64,000 nucleotides of DNA, taken from contig NC_015976.1 of NCBI RefSeq assembly GCF_000283515.1, forward strand, positions 1,054,001-1,118,000. Direction: 5' to 3'. The stretch comes from Sphingobium sp. SYK-6 (lineage in GTDB: Bacteria; Pseudomonadota; Alphaproteobacteria; Sphingomonadales; Sphingomonadaceae). Of this stretch, positions 60,489 through 64,000 are shown in pieces. The notes beneath the pieces were generated by a model. It ran no database searches. It was not told where the DNA came from and saw only the letters and a list, made by a program, of their open reading frames with translations. How positions within the stretch are numbered: the stretch's first letter is position 1; each line of letters starts with the position of its first letter. The position numbers and the translations under genes are program-made.

Positions 60489-62312
60489 ATGTGCGGAATC
60501 ATCGGGATCGTAGGAGCGCAGGATGTCGCCGAGCGGCTGCTCGACGGGCTGCGGCGCCTGGAATATCGCGGCTATGATTCGGCCGGCATCGCGACGGTGG
60601 TCGACGGCGCGATCGAGCGGCGGCGCGCGGAAGGCAAGCTCGCCAATCTCGCGCGGGCACTGGCGGACGATCCGCTGTCCGGCACCACCGGCATCGCGCA
60701 TACGCGCTGGGCTACCCATGGCGCGCCGACGACCAGCAATGCCCATCCCCATGCCACCGGCGAAGTGGCAGTGGTCCACAATGGCATCATCGAGAATTTC
60801 AAGAGCCTGCGGGACGAGCTGATCGCGCGGGGGCGCGTCTTCCACAGCGAGACGGACACGGAAGTCGTCGCGCATCTGCTGAGCGAGCATGTGGAAGCCG
60901 GGGCCAGTCCGCAGGAAGCCGTGAAACGCGTGCTGCCGCGCCTGCGCGGCGCCTTCGCGCTCGCCATCCTGTTCCGCGCGCATCCCGAGCTGCTGATCGG
61001 CGCGCGCCTGGGCTCGCCGCTGGTCGTGGGCCATGGCGATGGCGAGACCTATCTGGGATCGGACGCGCTGGCACTGGCGCCGCTGACGCAGAGGATCGCC
61101 TATCTGGACGAAGGCGACTGGGTGGTCGTCACGCGCGACGGCGCGCAGGTGTTCGATCGCGATGACAACCCCGTCGAGCGCCCCGTCACGCTCTCGGGCG
61201 TGTCCGGCGCGATGATCGACAAGGGCAATCACCGCCACTTCATGCAGAAGGAGATCTACGAGCAGCCGGTCGTCGTCGCGCAGACGCTGCGCAGCTATCT
61301 GCGCCGCATCGATGATCAGGTCTCGCTGCCGGTGCCGGATTTCGATCTCTCCGCGATCCGGCGCGTTACTATCGTAGCCTGCGGCACGAGCTTCTATGCG
61401 GGCATGGTCGCGAAATACTGGTTCGAGCAGTTCGCGCGCGTGCCGGTCGACCTCGATGTCGCGAGCGAGTTCCGCTACCGCGCGCCGGTGATGGAGGATG
61501 GCGGCCTTGCCCTCTTCATCAGTCAGTCCGGCGAGACGGCCGATACGCTGGCGGCGCTGCGCCACGCCCGGGCCGAAGGGCAGAAGATCGCCGTGGTGGT
61601 CAATGTGCCGACCAGCTCGATGGCGCGCGAGGCGGACCTGCTGCTGCCCACGCATGCGGGGCCGGAAATCGGCGTCGCCTCCACCAAGGCCTTCACTTGC
61701 CAGCTGGCCGTGCTCGCCGCGCTGGCGGCGAATTTCGCGCGCGCGAAGGGGCGGCTGACCCCGGAGGACGAGAAGGCGATCGTGGGCCATCTGGCGGAAG
61801 CGCCGGCCGCGATGAATCAGGCGCTCGCGCAGGACGAGGCGATCCAGGCACTGGCGCCGCTCATCGCGCCCGCGCGCGACGTGCTCTATCTCGGCCGGGG
61901 CACGGATTATCCGCTGGCGCTGGAAGGCGCGCTCAAGCTCAAGGAAATCAGCTACATCCATGCCGAGGGCTATGCCGCGGGCGAGATGAAGCATGGGCCC
62001 ATCGCCCTCATCGACGAAGCCGTGCCGGTGATCGTCATCGCGCCCTCCGGCCCCCTGTTCGAGAAGACCGTTTCCAACATGCAGGAAGTGCAGGCCCGGG
62101 GCGGCAAGGTGGTGCTGATCTCGGACGAGGAAGGCATCGAGGCAGCGGGCGAGGGGTGCCTCGCGACGCTAGCCCTGCCGAAGGTCCATCCGCTGATCGC
62201 GCCGATGGTCTATGCCGTGCCGGTCCAGTTGCTGGCTTATCATGTGGCGGTGCTCAAAGGCACCGATGTCGACCAGCCCCGCAACCTGGCGAAGAGCGTG
62301 ACCGTGGAATGA
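60489..62312 (+). CDS. glmS: Glutamine-fructose-6-phosphate aminotransferase
   Basis: A 607-residue enzyme making glucosamine-6-phosphate for cell-wall synthesis. The glutaminase domain starts MCGIIGIVG with the nucleophile Cys2. Two SIS domains follow (VACGTSFYAGMVAKYW, SQSGETADTLAAL, VASTKAFTCQ; YLGRGTDYPLALEGALKLKE), ending in the conserved LAKSVTVE. A housekeeping gene, 20 bases after vapC. Confidence 0.97.
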   Translation: MCGIIGIVGAQDVAERLLDGLRRLEYRGYDSAGIATVVDGAIERRRAEGKLANLARALADDPLSGTTGIAHTRWATHGAPTTSNAHPHATGEVAVVHNGIIENFKSLRDELIARGRVFHSETDTEVVAHLLSEHVEAGASPQEAVKRVLPRLRGAFALAILFRAHPELLIGARLGSPLVVGHGDGETYLGSDALALAPLTQRIAYLDEGDWVVVTRDGAQVFDRDDNPVERPVTLSGVSGAMIDKGNHRHFMQKEIYEQPVVVAQTLRSYLRRIDDQVSLPVPDFDLSAIRRVTIVACGTSFYAGMVAKYWFEQFARVPVDLDVASEFRYRAPVMEDGGLALFISQSGETADTLAALRHARAEGQKIAVVVNVPTSSMAREADLLLPTHAGPEIGVASTKAFTCQLAVLAALAANFARAKGRLTPEDEKAIVGHLAEAPAAMNQALAQDEAIQALAPLIAPARDVLYLGRGTDYPLALEGALKLKEISYIHAEGYAAGEMKHGPIALIDEAVPVIVIAPSGPLFEKTVSNMQEVQARGGKVVLISDEEGIEAAGEGCLATLALPKVHPLIAPMVYAVPVQLLAYHVAVLKGTDVDQPRNLAKSVTVE

Positions 62313-62717
62313 GGCGGGGCGGACGTGAGTAGATGTAGTGAAACAAAAGAGATTTTCAGATTACAATTAAGTCTTTCAGATTTTGAATCTGTGACAATTG
62401 AAATTTGCGGATTTATTCCGGAATATATCATTGATATATTTGAAAATTAAGCAAGATAGGGCTCAAGGGCGCTTGCTTATCAAAGTGTGAATCTTGGGGT
62501 TTCGTGCAAAAATCGGGTGAGAAATGGCTACTGGCTGATCGCTGTATTGGGCGTCGATGTGCGGATGGACGGCAGCGGGCAATCAACCGTCGAGTTGGTT
62601 CGTCCGCTCACGCGAACAAAGCGGCCCTTCATTGGATCAGAACAGCCCGCTGGTACCTGCCGGTCGTTCATCAGGCCAAACCGGCTCCCCGGCGACCTCG
62701 GGAAGCCGGGACTGTTG
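62313..62717. other. AT-rich region between glmS and an integrase
   Basis: No gene is supported. The first 150 bases are unusually AT-rich for this genome, with a small hairpin CAGATT-TTG-AATCTG (62377-62391) and a 9-bp inverted repeat AATATATCA/TGATATATT near 62422-62440. The change in composition right after glmS and before an integrase suggests the edge of an inserted element. No attachment-site repeat could be proved. Confidence 0.45.
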
Positions 62718-63350
62718 TCAAATTTCGGTCCGTTCGGACAGCGTCAGTGCATCGTCGATATCTACACCGAGGTATCTGACGGTATTTTCGATGTTGGTAT
62801 GGCCGAGCAGGATTTGCACGGCGCGAAGATTACCCGTTGCCTTGTAGATCAGTGCCGCCTTGGTCCGTCGCATCGAGTGTGTGCCATATTCTCGGTTGTC
62901 GAGGCCGATCGTCGATACCCATTCGTCGACAAGGCGAGCATATTGTCGTGTGCTCAAGTGACCAAGGTAATCGATCCTGCTGGGGAACACGAAGTCTCGG
63001 ATTGTGCCGCCGCGCCGGTCGAGCCAAGTCTTGAGGCTCTTGCGTGCCTCAGTCATGATTTCGAACTGCACGGGTCGATTGGTCTTTTGCTGGATAACGG
63101 TCGCGCGATCCCGAAATGACCCCGCGCTGATCAGGTCGCCGATCTTGATTTTGACCAGATCGCAGCCTCGCAATTTGCTGTCGATGGCGAGATCGAACAG
63201 AGCCCGGTCACGCAGACGTTTGTGTTCGTCGAGATAGAAACGGATCGCCCAGATATCGCGAGGCTTCAGCGGGCGTTTCGGTCCAATATTTTTCCCTGCG
63301 TTCCAAGGCCGCCGATCATGTATGGCGGGGTCGAGGTCTGAATGTCCCAT
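62718..63350 (-). CDS. Tyrosine recombinase (phage/ICE-type integrase)
   Basis: A 210-residue site-specific recombinase consisting mostly of the catalytic domain. Conserved residues: Arg in FDLAIDSKLRGCDLVKI, HxxR in THSMRRTKAALIY, His in ILLGHTNIENT and nucleophile Tyr in TVRYLGVDIDDAL. It is shorter than full integrases because the arm-binding and most of the core-binding domain are lacking, as in some small integron/transposon recombinases. ATG 63350 (MGHSDLDP) is preferred. The longer frame runs over the higBA operator. Confidence 0.9.
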   Translation of the reverse strand: MGHSDLDPAIHDRRPWNAGKNIGPKRPLKPRDIWAIRFYLDEHKRLRDRALFDLAIDSKLRGCDLVKIKIGDLISAGSFRDRATVIQQKTNRPVQFEIMTEARKSLKTWLDRRGGTIRDFVFPSRIDYLGHLSTRQYARLVDEWVSTIGLDNREYGTHSMRRTKAALIYKATGNLRAVQILLGHTNIENTVRYLGVDIDDALTLSERTEI

Positions 63351-63413
63351 GATAGTTCTCCGATGGCCGCAATGGCCAGAGCGAGTGTAGCCCCATGTCA
63401 AACCACCATCAGA

Positions 63414-63436
63414 CAAGTGTCGCGCGACACTTGACA
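63414..63436. promoter_or_regulatory. 20-bp palindromic operator overlapping the higBA promoter
   Basis: CAAGTGTCGCGCGACACTTG (63414-63433) is a perfect palindrome overlapping a -35 box TTGACA (63431-63436). A TACATC -10-like box follows after 17 bases, and the higB ATG lies at 63466. Binding here would block the promoter, giving autorepression by the toxin-antitoxin complex. Confidence 0.75.
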
Positions 63437-63465
63437 ATCTTGCGGCGCTGCGCTACATCCGAACG

Positions 63466-63756
63466 ATGGAAATCGAGAGCATCAGGCACAAAGGCCTGCG
63501 CCGCTTCTTTGAGACGGGCAACGCTAAAGGCTTGGTTGGAGACGCGGGACGGCTGCGCAAGATGCTCGCCTTCATCGACGCTGCGGAAAGCTTCGAAGAA
63601 CTGTCAGTGCCTCCGAACTTCGGAATGCATGAGCTGACAGGCGATCGGAAGGGGAGCTGGTCGATGACGGTTACGAGAAACTGGCGGATGACCTTCGGTT
63701 TGAATGATGAAGGCGCGCTAATCGATATGGATCTGGAGGATTATCATGGCGCTTAA
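63466..63756 (+). CDS. higB: HigB-type toxin (RelE/ParE superfamily)
   Basis: A 96-residue protein with the HigB signature IRHKGLRRFFETGNAKGL and MHELTGDRKGSWSMTVTRNWRMTFGL. HigB cleaves ribosome-bound mRNA. It precedes the antitoxin gene and overlaps it by 11 bases, the order usual for higBA. Confidence 0.9.
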   Translation: MEIESIRHKGLRRFFETGNAKGLVGDAGRLRKMLAFIDAAESFEELSVPPNFGMHELTGDRKGSWSMTVTRNWRMTFGLNDEGALIDMDLEDYHGA

Positions 63757-64000
63757 GATGCACCCTTCGCTCGCGCTCCACGTGGGAGACTGGTTGAAGA
63801 CAGAAATCGTGGAGCCTGCACAGGTCAGCGTGACAGCTTTGGCTGAGCATTTTGGCGTATCAAGGCAGGCGTTGAGCACCTTGCTGAATGGCAATGCGAA
63901 CCTGTCTGCTGATATGGCTATTCGGTTTGAGAAGGCTTTCGGCATCAAGGCCGACACTCTGTTGCGGATGCAGACAGCCTATGAGCTGGCCCAGGCCCGC
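63746..64000 (+). CDS. higA: HigA antitoxin, XRE/Cro-type (partial at window end)
   Basis: The first 85 residues are seen: MALKMHPSLALHVGDWLKTEIV then the helix-turn-helix SVTALAEHFGVSRQALSTLLNGNANLSADMAIRFEKAFG, typical of HigA antidotes (family start 'HPGEILREE'). It should bind HigB and the palindromic operator. The gene continues past 64000. Confidence 0.9.
   Translation, partial: MALKMHPSLALHVGDWLKTEIVEPAQVSVTALAEHFGVSRQALSTLLNGNANLSADMAIRFEKAFGIKADTLLRMQTAYELAQAR

Noticed and set aside
62313..62717. tRNA or attachment site next to the integrase
   Set aside because: No cloverleaf or conserved T-loop could be found on either strand, and no direct repeat pair is visible within the window.
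62718..63437. Longer integrase start at 63437
   Set aside because: The first 29 residues would be encoded over the higBA operator and promoter, and are low in family similarity. ATG 63350 is preferred.

Overview
The window is chromosome-like DNA from a high-GC alphaproteobacterium, most likely a sphingomonad (Sphingomonas/Sphingobium/Novosphingobium group). The pointers are a complete PhyR-NepR-EcfG general stress response (GSR) locus with a FATGUY-type response regulator, several HWE/HisKA_2 kinases, a KpsMT-type capsule exporter, and a degraded ParB protein of a type common on sphingomonad mobile elements. No tRNA, rRNA or CRISPR array was seen.

Layout. 1-3.6 kb: a small membrane protein, an NTF2-like protein, a GntR regulator, a divergent SRAP-like protein and a membrane-anchored helical protein. 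3.6-8.4 kb: the GSR core (phyR, a CHASE/HWE histidine kinase, a Dps-like ferritin, nepR-ecfG and a single-domain response regulator). 8.4-10.8 kb: a CHASE2-EAL cyclic-di-GMP phosphodiesterase. 10.9-14.5 kb: a peptide export cassette made of a C39-peptidase ABC exporter, a CvaA/HlyD adaptor and, just upstream, a 31-codon gene for a double-glycine leader peptide with only a 14-residue core. 14.7-15.6 kb: a parB pseudogene. 15.7-38.9 kb: a capsule/exopolysaccharide region (OPX lipoprotein, PCP protein, KpsMT, gmd-fcl for GDP-L-fucose, six glycosyltransferases including a 1395-residue multidomain one, and a coiled-coil protein), broken by an IS3 remnant and an IS5 element. 38.9-41 kb: nested insertion sequences. 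41-52.8 kb: a glycogen/trehalose cluster (malQ, treY, treZ, glgX, glgC) that also holds a hemerythrin protein and an ATP-dependent DNA ligase. 53-59.7 kb: stress and signalling genes (DUF4142 lipoprotein, GlsB/YeaQ protein, GAF-PAS-HWE kinase, two Crp/Fnr regulators, YbaK, HD-GYP). 59.8-64 kb: VapBC, glmS, an integrase and HigBA.

How the parts fit. Reading the promoters by eye shows GGAAC-N16-CGTT, the known EcfG-type consensus, always with a 16-base spacer. Exact sites lie before the Dps gene, before the helical membrane protein (two in tandem), before a 59-residue protein at 43.5 kb, before the DUF4142 lipoprotein and at 3.1 kb. One-base variants (AGTT) lie before glgC and on the opposite strand of the Dps promoter, facing the kinase. 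This suggests that much of the window, including the trehalose/glycogen operon, belongs to the regulon of the sigma factor encoded here. The most novel-looking items are the very short double-glycine peptide with its own exporter, and the structured region between the two tandem EcfG promoters at 3.64-3.84 kb, which could encode a stress-induced small RNA.
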